From: a bacterium
Lineage (GTDB): Bacteria; Zixibacteria; MSB-5A5; GN15; FEB-12
DNA: 14,224 nucleotides
Direction: 5' to 3'
Assembly: GCA_030629485.1 (NCBI GenBank)
Contig: DAOVOW010000014.1
Location: 1-14,224 of the forward strand
Shown piece by piece: positions 6,919 through 13,722 of the stretch. A model generated the notes under the pieces. The model saw only the letters and a list, made by a program, of their open reading frames with translations. It searched no databases and had not been told where the DNA came from. Each line of letters begins with the position of its first letter. Positions within the stretch are counted from its first letter, which is position 1. Made by a program: the position numbers and the translations under genes.

Positions 6919-8719
6919 CAGCTAACACTCCGTTTCGATTCTTGAACTGCAAGTGGAACAGCTTTGAGTAATAGCCATCGGCCAGGAGCAGTTCAGAATG
7001 GTTGCCGCGCTCGATTATTTCACCGCGGCGAATAACCAGAATCTGATCGACATCGAGAATCGTAGAGAGTCGGTGCGCCACGATTATCGAAGTGCGACCG
7101 GTCATCAGTTTCTTCAGCGAACCTTGAATGGTCCGCTCCGTCTCGGGATCGACCGAGCTGGTGGCTTCGTCCAGAAGCAGAATCTCCGGATCAGAGGCCA
7201 GGGCTCGCGCGAACGACAGCAGTTGCCGTTCACCACGACTAAAGTTGGAGCCTTTTTCCGACACCTCGGTGCTGTACTTGTCCGGCAGCTTCTCGATGAA
7301 GCGATTCGCCTCGACTGTCTGCGCGGCGGCGATGACCTTTTGCCTGTCTATCCCATCCGAATCGAGGGAGACGTTCGACGCGACATCGCCGGGGAAGAGA
7401 TAGATATCCTGCAAGACCAAAGCGAAGTACTTCCGCAGATCGGCTTTGCGGATACCGCGTATGTCTATTCCGTCGAGAGTAATCCGTCCCTTCTGCGGAT
7501 CGTACAGCCGCAGAAGCAGTGAAATCACGGTCGTTTTACCGCCGCCGGTGACACCGACCAGGGCAACCCGTTTGCCCTTGGGTATCTCGAAGGTGACATC
7601 CTTCAGGGCGTAGTTGTCGTCGTCGGTGTACGAGAAGGTGACGTTCTCAAACCGGATGGCCTTATTCAACCCCTCGAACTTCACCGGGCGGGCCGGATCC
7701 AGCAGTCGTTGCGGCATGGCCAAAAGCGCGAATATGCGTTTGGCGCCGGCGATTGCCTTCTGCACCGTCGACAACTGTTCCGATACCCGCCAGATCGGGT
7801 CGAACGATCGCCATATCAGAATGATGAACATGATGATCGTGCCGGACGTTATCAATTGCTCTTGCCGCCACTGGTCGCCGAAGAACAGCACCAGTGCGAA
7901 CATGATCGATTCAAAGAAGAACACGGTGTTGAAGAACAGCACCACCGCCACGTTGACGTAGGTGTCTTCCTTGAACTTATCCTCGCAGACGTTCCAGACA
8001 CGCTTGCGCGCGTAGGCGCCGCGGTGAAAGACCTGCACGATCGACATGCTGTGCAGAAACTCCGTCAGGGTTGCCGTTACCTCGGCCATCTTCTTGCGGA
8101 CGTTCAGAAACCGCCGGGTGGTTTTTCGTTCAAAGATCACCACCAGCGATGCCACTATCGGGACCACGACCAACAGCAGAGCGGCCAGCCGCCAACTATA
8201 ATAGAACATGACGCCGTAGATGCCGATGATCAACAGCAGGTCACCGACCACCAGCACGACCGTGTTGGTGAACAGCATCCGCAGCGACTCGGTATCGGAC
8301 TCCACCCGGGCCAGCAGCCGTCCCACCGGATTCTTGTCGAAGAATGACACGTCCAGCGACAGAATATGGTTGAACAGTTTGCGTTTCAGCGACACCATAA
8401 CTTCCTGGCCGATAGTCTCCAGCCGGACGCGTTGGATGTACTGCAACAGTATGGTCACTACCTGTATCACGCCGATAGCCAGCGCTGTCATCAGAAGGCC
8501 GTTGAAATCGCCGTTCTTGATATCGGTGTCGACAGCGTTCTTCATCAGGATCGGCCAGTACAGCGACAACAGAGTAGCGGCGGCCAATAAGATCAGGCAG
8601 AGCACTAACCCGCGGGTATGTTCCCTGAGTAGGGGGAGCAGCCGTCCCAGGGCTCTTTTGGAGCTGATATCTTTTTCTTCGGCGGTAGCTTGTTCGTCTT
8701 CGTAAAACTCGGCGCTCAT
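6908..8719 (-). CDS. ABC transporter half-subunit (permease-ATPase fusion) with degenerate signature motif
   Basis: 603 residues from the chosen start: a charged N-terminal segment, the exporter-type membrane domain (about 30-325) and the ATPase domain (about 355-590). Counting from the ATG one codon upstream, Walker A is GVTGGGKT (390-397), the Q-loop is Q438 (VLQDIYLF), Walker B is ILLLDEATSSVD with the catalytic E519, and the H-loop is H550 (VAHRL). The signature reads NFSRGERQ instead of LSGGQ. Paired with the partner gene, it gives one competent ATP site (this Walker A/B with the partner SGGQ) and one degenerate site. ATG 8717-8719 is preferred over 8720-8722 because the Shine-Dalgarno TAAGGTG is too close to the earlier one. 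It is first in its operon; no firm promoter was found between 8720 and 8772. Confidence 0.92.
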   Translation of the reverse strand: MSAEFYEDEQATAEEKDISSKRALGRLLPLLREHTRGLVLCLILLAAATLLSLYWPILMKNAVDTDIKNGDFNGLLMTALAIGVIQVVTILLQYIQRVRLETIGQEVMVSLKRKLFNHILSLDVSFFDKNPVGRLLARVESDTESLRMLFTNTVVLVVGDLLLIIGIYGVMFYYSWRLAALLLVVVPIVASLVVIFERKTTRRFLNVRKKMAEVTATLTEFLHSMSIVQVFHRGAYARKRVWNVCEDKFKEDTYVNVAVVLFFNTVFFFESIMFALVLFFGDQWRQEQLITSGTIIMFIILIWRSFDPIWRVSEQLSTVQKAIAGAKRIFALLAMPQRLLDPARPVKFEGLNKAIRFENVTFSYTDDDNYALKDVTFEIPKGKRVALVGVTGGGKTTVISLLLRLYDPQKGRITLDGIDIRGIRKADLRKYFALVLQDIYLFPGDVASNVSLDSDGIDRQKVIAAAQTVEANRFIEKLPDKYSTEVSEKGSNFSRGERQLLSFARALASDPEILLLDEATSSVDPETERTIQGSLKKLMTGRTSIIVAHRLSTILDVDQILVIRRGEIIERGNHSELLLADGYYSKLFHLQFKNRNGVLADVG

Positions 8720-8741
8720 CATTTCACCTTAGCAGCATTGT

Positions 8742-8771
8742 GTTTATTCGCGTCGGCTCGGCGGAATAAAC
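8742..8771. repeat. Inverted repeat upstream of the ABC operon, possible operator
   Basis: GTTTATTC (8742-8749) and GAATAAAC (8764-8771) are perfect 8-bp inverted arms separated by 14 nt. They lie between the terminator at 8773-8813 and the start of the first ABC gene, where a promoter-operator is expected. Arm length and spacing suit a dimeric repressor site, but no regulator is encoded next to it. Confidence 0.4.
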
Positions 8772-8772
8772 T

Positions 8773-8813
8773 CAAAAACAAAACCCGCCGAACCTGATCG
8801 GTCGCGGCGGGTT
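8773..8813 (-). terminator. Rho-independent terminator of the lipoprotein-subtilase operon
   Basis: Read on the minus strand, AACCCGCCG (8813-8805) and CGGCGGGTT (8790-8782) form a 9-bp stem around a 14-nt loop, followed by a T-rich tail (TTTTGTTTTTG). It separates the upstream minus-strand operon from the ABC genes. Confidence 0.85.
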
Positions 8814-8835
8814 GCAAGTCTATATGTGAAAACTT

Positions 8836-9025
8836 TCACAATCGGTTCTTACACCTCCCGCCACGATTATTCGGGACCATGAACGAGATATTTTTGTAGA
8901 TCTGACTAAGCATCAAATTCTCCTCGTCGTTCAACTCGTAGCGGTTTAGCGTTTCATCTTAATTTATGACGTTTCAATTTCCTAAAGGTTTCGGCCAATT
9001 TATAGATTTCTTGATCGATGTCAAT
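8836..9025 (-). pseudogene. Broken or recoded small gene downstream of the subtilase
   Basis: Two protein-like pieces lie in adjacent frames. Piece A (9025-8954) starts at an ATT codon placed 6 nt after a perfect AAGGAG (9037-9032) and encodes IDIDQEIYKLAETFRKLKRH with three more residues, then TGA. Piece B, shifted by one base, runs from 8958 to a TGA at 8836-8838 and encodes DETLNRYELNDEENLMLSQI, then YKNISFMVP and a basic end. Removing one A at about 8959-8960 would join them into a protein of about 62 residues with continuous charged, helix-like composition. ATT in place of ATG and the frame break suggest a small gene with two single-base lesions, or sequence errors. Piece B alone could be read from ATG 8913 (25 aa), preceded by GAGGAG. 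I recognise no family. Confidence 0.4.
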
Positions 9026-9043
9026 AGTTTTCTCCTTTTTGTT

Positions 9044-9349
9044 CTACGGACAAGCCTGTGGCGAAGGGCCGCCGGTGAACATGTAATCGACGAGGTAGAC
9101 CAGATCGGAGATGTCAATATCTTCAGCGGTGTCTTCGCCGGGAGTGAGATCATCACTACTGTCGATATTGGCTTCCGCCCAGCACGGCGGTTGAGGACCG
9201 CCGGTAAACATGTAGTCAGCCAAATAGGGTGGGTCTGCGATGTCGATTTGATCGTCGGGATCTCCGTCAATATTCCCTCGTATTCCAACACAACAGGGCG
9301 GCATCGCTTTGACGATCAGACCGCCAAGGTAGCCCTGACCGCTGCTCGA
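9044..9349 (-). pseudogene. C-terminal part of the subtilase beyond the in-frame TGA: last propeller strands and dockerin-like repeats
   Basis: The reading frame of the upstream peptidase continues past its TGA (9352-9350) for 101 codons to TAG at 9044-9046. The first part (SSSGQGYLGGLIVKAMP) matches the strand pattern that completes the other blades (for example GYDLYVLKV). Then come two EF-hand/dockerin-like units, NIDGDPDDQIDIADPPYLADYMF and a second one with EDIDISDLVYLVDYMFTGG, each followed by a Gly-Gly-Pro segment. The Asp/Asn-rich loops should bind calcium. Such paired units are typical C-terminal modules of secreted proteins and may serve in anchoring or sorting. Translation of this part requires TGA readthrough or a correction of the stop; a separate start at ATG 9302-9304 is possible but has no clear Shine-Dalgarno. 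Confidence 0.75.
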
Positions 9350-12178
9350 TCACGACATGCCACCGACAATGAACCCGCCGTCGTCGGTCGATACGATAGA
9401 GCCGGCAGCTTCGTTATCAAGACCATCGTACGTCTGCGACCACTGTTGGGCGCCATTCTCATTTACTTTTAGCACATAAAGATCGTAACCCACTGCGCCG
9501 TGGTCGTCGGTGTTGCCGGCGAGAAGGTAACCTCCATCATTGGTGGTGGTGGCGCAGATCACCATCTCATGGTTCGGCCCGCCATAGATGTTATCCCACA
9601 GTACCTGTGTCCCCGTACTGTTGATCATCATCAGACGCTGGTCATAAGAGCCGCTTGGATACTCCACGTTGCCGGCGATGGCATAACCTGTGCCGGGAAC
9701 TTCAAAAACCGTCATGGGAACATCCTTATCCGTGCCGCCGAAAGTGTGATCCCATTCGACGTTGTAGGCGGCGTCGTACTTCACCACTCGAATGTCGGTA
9801 CCGTTGGCTCCGCCGGTCGGCCAATCGGTAACGCAGATGGTCCCACCGTCCGAGGTCTCACGTGCATCCATTCCGTCCGGATAATACCATGTCTCCCCAA
9901 TGTTCATTTCCCGAAGGAAGTTTCCATTGGCGTCAAGCCATAGCACGGATGGCTTAATGGGACTGTCCCCCTGCATAGCAATCACGTACCCGCCGGTTGA
10001 CGTCTGATGCACACTGAAGCCGAAGTAGCCGCTGGTGGGGAACTGGTACCATTCCTGGTTGCCGTACTTGTCCAGTTTGACCAGGGTGAACCCTTCCTCG
10101 TTGGTCAGCACGATAAACCCACTGTCGGCGGTTGGTTCGATCATCGGATGCTTGAACCAATAGCCACGATCGTCAGGCGCCGACGGCCCGCGACTATCGG
10201 ACTCGTTGGCGACAGATGACTTAAGAAAGGGACCACAGCAAGGGCGATCCCAGACGATGCTCCCGCAGGCATCAACTTTCCAGAGGTGGTAGTAGCAGCC
10301 GGGCGCCCAGGTTTCCACGCGACCGCCAACCAGGTAGCCGCCGTCGAACATCGGCTGTACCGCCTCGACGGTGTAGAAGCCGTCCGTTTCCTCAAACACA
10401 CCACTCCATTCTCTCAGCGCCGCCGAATCCTGCTCCGGGTTGTAGGTGTAGGGACAGATGTCGTCGGGATCGAGTACGCCATCAGCGTCGGGGTCGGCGT
10501 TTCCGACAACGGTATATGCCAGCTGAACTTGTGACGGTTGACACGGTACCCAACCCACGTACTCAAAGCCCGAGTTCCACAACTCGTAAACAAAGGTGCG
10601 GAGTTGGCAACCTTGAGTCGTGATACTGCCGGGCACGGGACTCACCCAGCCGATGCTGTAATTGGGGTTTGCGGCCGAATAACCGACGGTTGCGGCGAGC
10701 CGCCCCCAGACCAAGGGAGGCTCAAGGTACTCATGATCGAACGTGACGTTATGGCGGATCTCGACTCTGTCACCTATGTAAACTCCATCAGCCACATACG
10801 GATTGGCCATAAAGGTCAACCATAGATTCTCAAGAGTCTGATGGATTGAGCCTCCACTTACCGAGTAATGGATGAGGCTGTACGGGGGATGCAAAAGGTC
10901 CAAAGCCTGACGAGCATTCACGCGACCCCAACCGGTGTAATCGTCGTAGCCTGGCGAAGCAGGGCTTTCATCAAGGTCATCCGCAGAGGACATGATCAGG
11001 TTCAACATATCACTACTGCTAAGATCACCACGGTGTGCATGCAAGAGTGAGGCTATGCCACTGACAAAAGGACCTGCTATCGAAGTTCCGTGCTTATAAG
11101 CGTAGGCTGTCTGCGTCGTGGCAATGGGACCGTAGATATTGTAACCCGGAGCCGCTACGTTGATGCCGTTGCCGTAGTTTGAGAAACTGACCCACCGGTC
11201 CGATGAGTTGGTTGCTCCAACGCTGAAGACATAATAGTAGTCGGCCGGATAGTAGGCATTCGGCGAGCCGTTATTTCCCTTCCCTGCGATAAATGCGCAG
11301 TCCATCTGAACAGCGTAGGCAGCTGCGGCAGCGACCGAGCCGAGATTACCATTCGTTTGGTAACTGTTGTTCAGTATCTGCGCGCCTTCATCCACGGCGT
11401 TTATGATCTGGGGCGCGATTGTCCCCGCGTCGGTCGTGTCGTGGTACTTGTCCAGTATCATAGCGTGCCAATTCACACCGGCGCCGCCGGCAATGTTGTT
11501 ACCGGTAGCGGCGGCAGTACCTGCTACATGCGTGCCGTGGTCACTGGTTTGCCAATCACCATAAGCTCGTGGCGCAAGATCCTCGTGATCGGTACGAACA
11601 CCGACATCAATGATCGCGATAATAGTGTTGCTGCTGCCGGTCTCAAGGTCCCAGGCTTCCGGCGCGTCGATATCCGCGTCCTCAACCCCCCCTAAGCTGC
11701 CGTCGTTGTGCAAACCCCATTGTTTCCAGAAGCAGGTGTCATTCGGTTGCATTGCGGTCGTCTGGGACGATATACAAGGCTCCGCCAAGAGTACATCATC
11801 CTGACCGTCAAGCGCCGCCAGGCAGGCCGCACGCGCTTCATTATCCGGTAGCGTGATTCGAAAGATGCCGTCGAAATTCGGACGCCTAACGGGAATGCCA
11901 TAACGGTTGTGCACAATACTGTCGATACGAAACTCGAGCGGATAAGCATACTTGATGCTCTCAATGTTGAAGCTCAGAAGGAGTTTACCCAGATTGTGAT
12001 CCTTCAACTTTATCAGTTCGCGCCCTCCAGATTCCTCCCCCTTAGGTACTTCGATGATTGGCTCTGAGAACTTCACATACAAACTGCGATCCGTATCAGT
12101 GGCGCTTTCTGCGCTTAGCACGATCGCAAAACCGAGCACACACGCCGCCGCCCTCAACAGAATTCGAATTCTGACCAT
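9350..12178 (-). CDS. Secreted subtilisin-like (S8) serine peptidase with DGGY-repeat propeller, truncated by in-frame TGA
   Basis: 942 residues before the stop. A signal peptide (about 1-24) and a prodomain (about 30-140) precede the S8 domain (about 150-430). The catalytic set is complete: Asp191 (IAIIDVGV), His214 (DHGTHVAG), oxyanion Asn302 (GKGNNG) and Ser366 (HGTSIAGP). A beta-rich linker follows, then a calcium-binding thrombospondin-3-like segment (DPDADGVLDPDDICP, about 561-575). From about 595 there are seven repeats centred on motifs such as FDGGYLVGG, TADSGFIVL, TSTGGYVIA, TSDGGTICV, GTGYAIAGN, NDGGYLLAG and DDGGFIVGG, probably a seven-bladed propeller. The start is supported by GGGAG 6 nt upstream. 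It lies 36 nt after the lipoprotein gene in the same operon. The TGA at 9352-9350 falls inside the seventh blade; the frame stays open beyond it, so the gene is probably mutated (CGA to TGA) or misread. Confidence 0.93.
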   Translation of the reverse strand: MVRIRILLRAAACVLGFAIVLSAESATDTDRSLYVKFSEPIIEVPKGEESGGRELIKLKDHNLGKLLLSFNIESIKYAYPLEFRIDSIVHNRYGIPVRRPNFDGIFRITLPDNEARAACLAALDGQDDVLLAEPCISSQTTAMQPNDTCFWKQWGLHNDGSLGGVEDADIDAPEAWDLETGSSNTIIAIIDVGVRTDHEDLAPRAYGDWQTSDHGTHVAGTAAATGNNIAGGAGVNWHAMILDKYHDTTDAGTIAPQIINAVDEGAQILNNSYQTNGNLGSVAAAAAYAVQMDCAFIAGKGNNGSPNAYYPADYYYVFSVGATNSSDRWVSFSNYGNGINVAAPGYNIYGPIATTQTAYAYKHGTSIAGPFVSGIASLLHAHRGDLSSSDMLNLIMSSADDLDESPASPGYDDYTGWGRVNARQALDLLHPPYSLIHYSVSGGSIHQTLENLWLTFMANPYVADGVYIGDRVEIRHNVTFDHEYLEPPLVWGRLAATVGYSAANPNYSIGWVSPVPGSITTQGCQLRTFVYELWNSGFEYVGWVPCQPSQVQLAYTVVGNADPDADGVLDPDDICPYTYNPEQDSAALREWSGVFEETDGFYTVEAVQPMFDGGYLVGGRVETWAPGCYYHLWKVDACGSIVWDRPCCGPFLKSSVANESDSRGPSAPDDRGYWFKHPMIEPTADSGFIVLTNEEGFTLVKLDKYGNQEWYQFPTSGYFGFSVHQTSTGGYVIAMQGDSPIKPSVLWLDANGNFLREMNIGETWYYPDGMDARETSDGGTICVTDWPTGGANGTDIRVVKYDAAYNVEWDHTFGGTDKDVPMTVFEVPGTGYAIAGNVEYPSGSYDQRLMMINSTGTQVLWDNIYGGPNHEMVICATTTNDGGYLLAGNTDDHGAVGYDLYVLKVNENGAQQWSQTYDGLDNEAAGSIVSTDDGGFIVGGMS

Positions 12179-12214
12179 TGTGATCTCCCAACGATTAAGC
12201 TGTTTAATCCACCT

Positions 12215-13096
12215 CTACCAACCCGGTACCGGCATCTTGCCGGAACCGTCAGCGTTCATGATCCATAGACTCCCTCCTTCCACGGTAGGCTTGAAATAAG
12301 TTACTCTGTCTCCTGATGGTGACCAGTTTGGGTTGCCGCCGCCATCAAATGTGAGCTGTCTGAGGTGTGTGCCGTCAATCTTCAGACTCCACACATTCAG
12401 ATCTATGGCCAAAACCACATTACCGCCCGTCTTGGCCACCCGTGGGTGATCGTAGAGGTTGTATGGTTGCCCGACTATCCAACTGTGTACAGTCCTGAGA
12501 GATGAGTCGGGGGCGTTTAGCAGCGCCAGGTGAGCCCTCTTTGACGCAACGTCAGTGTATTCGACAAAGAGGATACTATCCCCATAGGCAAACGCCGGAT
12601 ACGAGCCATACCGCACCAAAGACTCCTTTTGACTGCCGTCGGAGTGCATAAGCCAGATACCCGATGAGTCGCCGATTGAAATTCTGTAGACAATCAAGCT
12701 GTCCGAATCCGACCAGTCACAGTCCCATTGGCGGCTGGTGAACGTCAGTTGGGTGAGGCTGTCGCCGTTTGCTCTGATCCTGTAAATCTGAGCATTATAG
12801 GCAAACAGCAACCACTCACCGCTCACGGACCAGGCCACCGAAGAAAAAATACCTGTCTTGTCAATGAACAACTCCGTGGTGACCCAACCGGCGGTGTCGA
12901 TCAGGTAAAGTCCGCCGTCTCGCACCGTCGGCACACCACCCCAGCAGACGGCGATCCGCTTGCCATCAGGCGACCATTCCGCCCAAGCCCCAACAACCGA
13001 CGGGCTGTCCGGCACGGTCGACTTGCCCCCGTCAGTGCATGAATTACACGACAGCAACAGTGATAGCGCCATTGCGACCAGTATGATTCTTACCAT
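12215..13096 (-). CDS. TolB-like beta-propeller lipoprotein
   Basis: 293 residues. The N-terminus (MVRIILVAMALSLLLSCNSC) is a lipoprotein signal peptide with a lipobox-like LLSC, so the mature protein should be anchored by a lipidated cysteine. The rest consists of PD40/WD40-like repeats: AEWSPDGKRIAV, YRIRANGDSLTQLTF, IWLMHSDGSQKE, LKIDGTHLRQLTFDGG, PNWSPSGDRVTYF and LWIMNADGSGKMP. These repeats, as in TolB, make a beta-propeller used for protein or ligand binding; no enzyme motif is seen. ATG 13096 is chosen because GGAGGA (13107-13102) stands 5-6 nt upstream and the signal peptide then starts correctly; upstream in-frame ATGs (13129, 13177) would bury it. It is the first gene of the operon with the S8 peptidase and may help its placement or regulation, though this is only inferred from position. 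Confidence 0.85.
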   Translation of the reverse strand: MVRIILVAMALSLLLSCNSCTDGGKSTVPDSPSVVGAWAEWSPDGKRIAVCWGGVPTVRDGGLYLIDTAGWVTTELFIDKTGIFSSVAWSVSGEWLLFAYNAQIYRIRANGDSLTQLTFTSRQWDCDWSDSDSLIVYRISIGDSSGIWLMHSDGSQKESLVRYGSYPAFAYGDSILFVEYTDVASKRAHLALLNAPDSSLRTVHSWIVGQPYNLYDHPRVAKTGGNVVLAIDLNVWSLKIDGTHLRQLTFDGGGNPNWSPSGDRVTYFKPTVEGGSLWIMNADGSGKMPVPGW

Positions 13097-13211
13097 CAGC
13101 TTCCTCCAGATCGAATTCATAGCCTTCATCCCATCCGCCTCAATCGCCGTCTTGATGCCTAATCCCGCTGTTGTCATTATGCGCCCGTTGCGCCCTGTTC
13201 GTCTGAGTGAC

Positions 13212-13228
13212 GTTTCAAGCTATGAAAC
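13212..13228. promoter_or_regulatory. Dyad overlapping the lipoprotein promoter, candidate operator
   Basis: GTTTCAAGCTATGAAAC has 6-bp inverted arms (13212-13217 and 13223-13228) around 5 nt. It overlaps the predicted -10 of the minus-strand promoter and lies about 50 nt upstream of the plus-strand promoter, so a bound protein could affect either gene. Confidence 0.35.
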
Positions 13229-13245
13229 TGTGCAGCCTGAGTCAA
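13217..13245 (-). promoter_or_regulatory. Candidate promoter of the lipoprotein-subtilase operon
   Basis: On the minus strand TTGACT (13245-13240) is followed after 17 nt by TAGCTT (13222-13217). The -35 matches five of six consensus positions; the -10 is weak. Transcription would start near 13210, giving a leader of about 114 nt before ATG 13096. Confidence 0.4.
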
Positions 13246-13278
13246 TCACTTTTCAGGGGCGGTTAAGGGGTCGCGATG

Positions 13279-13307
13279 TTGACTTGTCGCCGTGGTTTGG
13301 CTATACT
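13279..13307 (+). promoter_or_regulatory. Sigma70-type promoter of the helix-hairpin-helix gene
   Basis: TTGACT (13279-13284), 17-nt spacer, TATACT (13302-13307): five of six matches at both boxes with ideal spacing, the best promoter in the window. Transcription would begin near 13314, followed by GGAGGT at 13331-13336. It lies after the ATG at 13276, so that ATG would not be in the transcript. Confidence 0.65.
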
Positions 13308-13344
13308 GTCGTTCGCATCGTTGTCGAATCGGAGGTGTCACGCC

Positions 13345-13722
13345 ATCGGAATCAGTCGGTTGTTCGATTTCACGCCAAAGCAGCTTGCTTTTGTAGCCCT
13401 GTTGTGCGCCACGTCTCTGTTGATGGGGAGCTATCTCTTCATTCGAACGTATGCCTGGCCGACCGACGATGCACCTCGGCTGTCGGTGAAGGTGTCAACG
13501 GACGCGGCTGGTTTTCGAGGGACATTCATTCTCGATCCGAATCTGGCCCCGGCCGATTCGCTGGAACTCCTGCCCGGGATCGGTCCGGCTCTGGCCGACA
13601 GCATCGTGAAGTATCGCGTGATCCAAAGCTTCAACATAATTGAGGACCTTGTCCGGGTACCCGGCATCGGTCCCAAGACGCTTGACAAGATGAAACCATA
13701 TCTGAAGGTGGGTTCTCGGTGA
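13345..13722 (+). CDS. Membrane-anchored helix-hairpin-helix protein (ComEA-like)
   Basis: About 125 residues from the chosen start. A transmembrane helix (LAFVALLCATSLLMGSYLFI) is followed by a linker and a C-terminal pair of helix-hairpin-helix motifs, LPGIGPALADSIVKYR and VPGIGPKTLDKMKPYL. This is the fold by which ComEA binds double-stranded DNA at the membrane during uptake. The start is unusual. The frame is open from ATG 13276, but a strong promoter at 13279-13307 lies after that ATG, and the only good Shine-Dalgarno (GGAGGT, 13331-13336) points to an ATC codon at 13345, giving IGISRLFDFTPKQLAF. It may be a rare ATC start, an ATG changed to ATC, or TTG 13360 may be used. Its stop overlaps the next gene (GTGA), so the two are coupled. 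ComEA-like is the best family call; other short HhH proteins are possible. Confidence 0.75.
   Translation: MGISRLFDFTPKQLAFVALLCATSLLMGSYLFIRTYAWPTDDAPRLSVKVSTDAAGFRGTFILDPNLAPADSLELLPGIGPALADSIVKYRVIQSFNIIEDLVRVPGIGPKTLDKMKPYLKVGSR

Noticed and set aside
7709..8347. A 212-codon open frame on the plus strand
   Set aside because: It is antisense to the ABC gene; its composition is rich in His, Gln, Asp and Arg, as expected from a reversed hydrophobic coding sequence.
9350..9352. The TGA as a selenocysteine codon or general UGA recoding
   Set aside because: The site is in a propeller loop with no redox motif, I see no SECIS-like hairpin directly after it, and other genes here end normally in TGA.
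12960..13643. A 227-codon open frame on the plus strand
   Set aside because: It overlaps the lipoprotein start on the other strand and the helix-hairpin-helix gene in another frame, spans the divergent promoters and has no recognisable domain.
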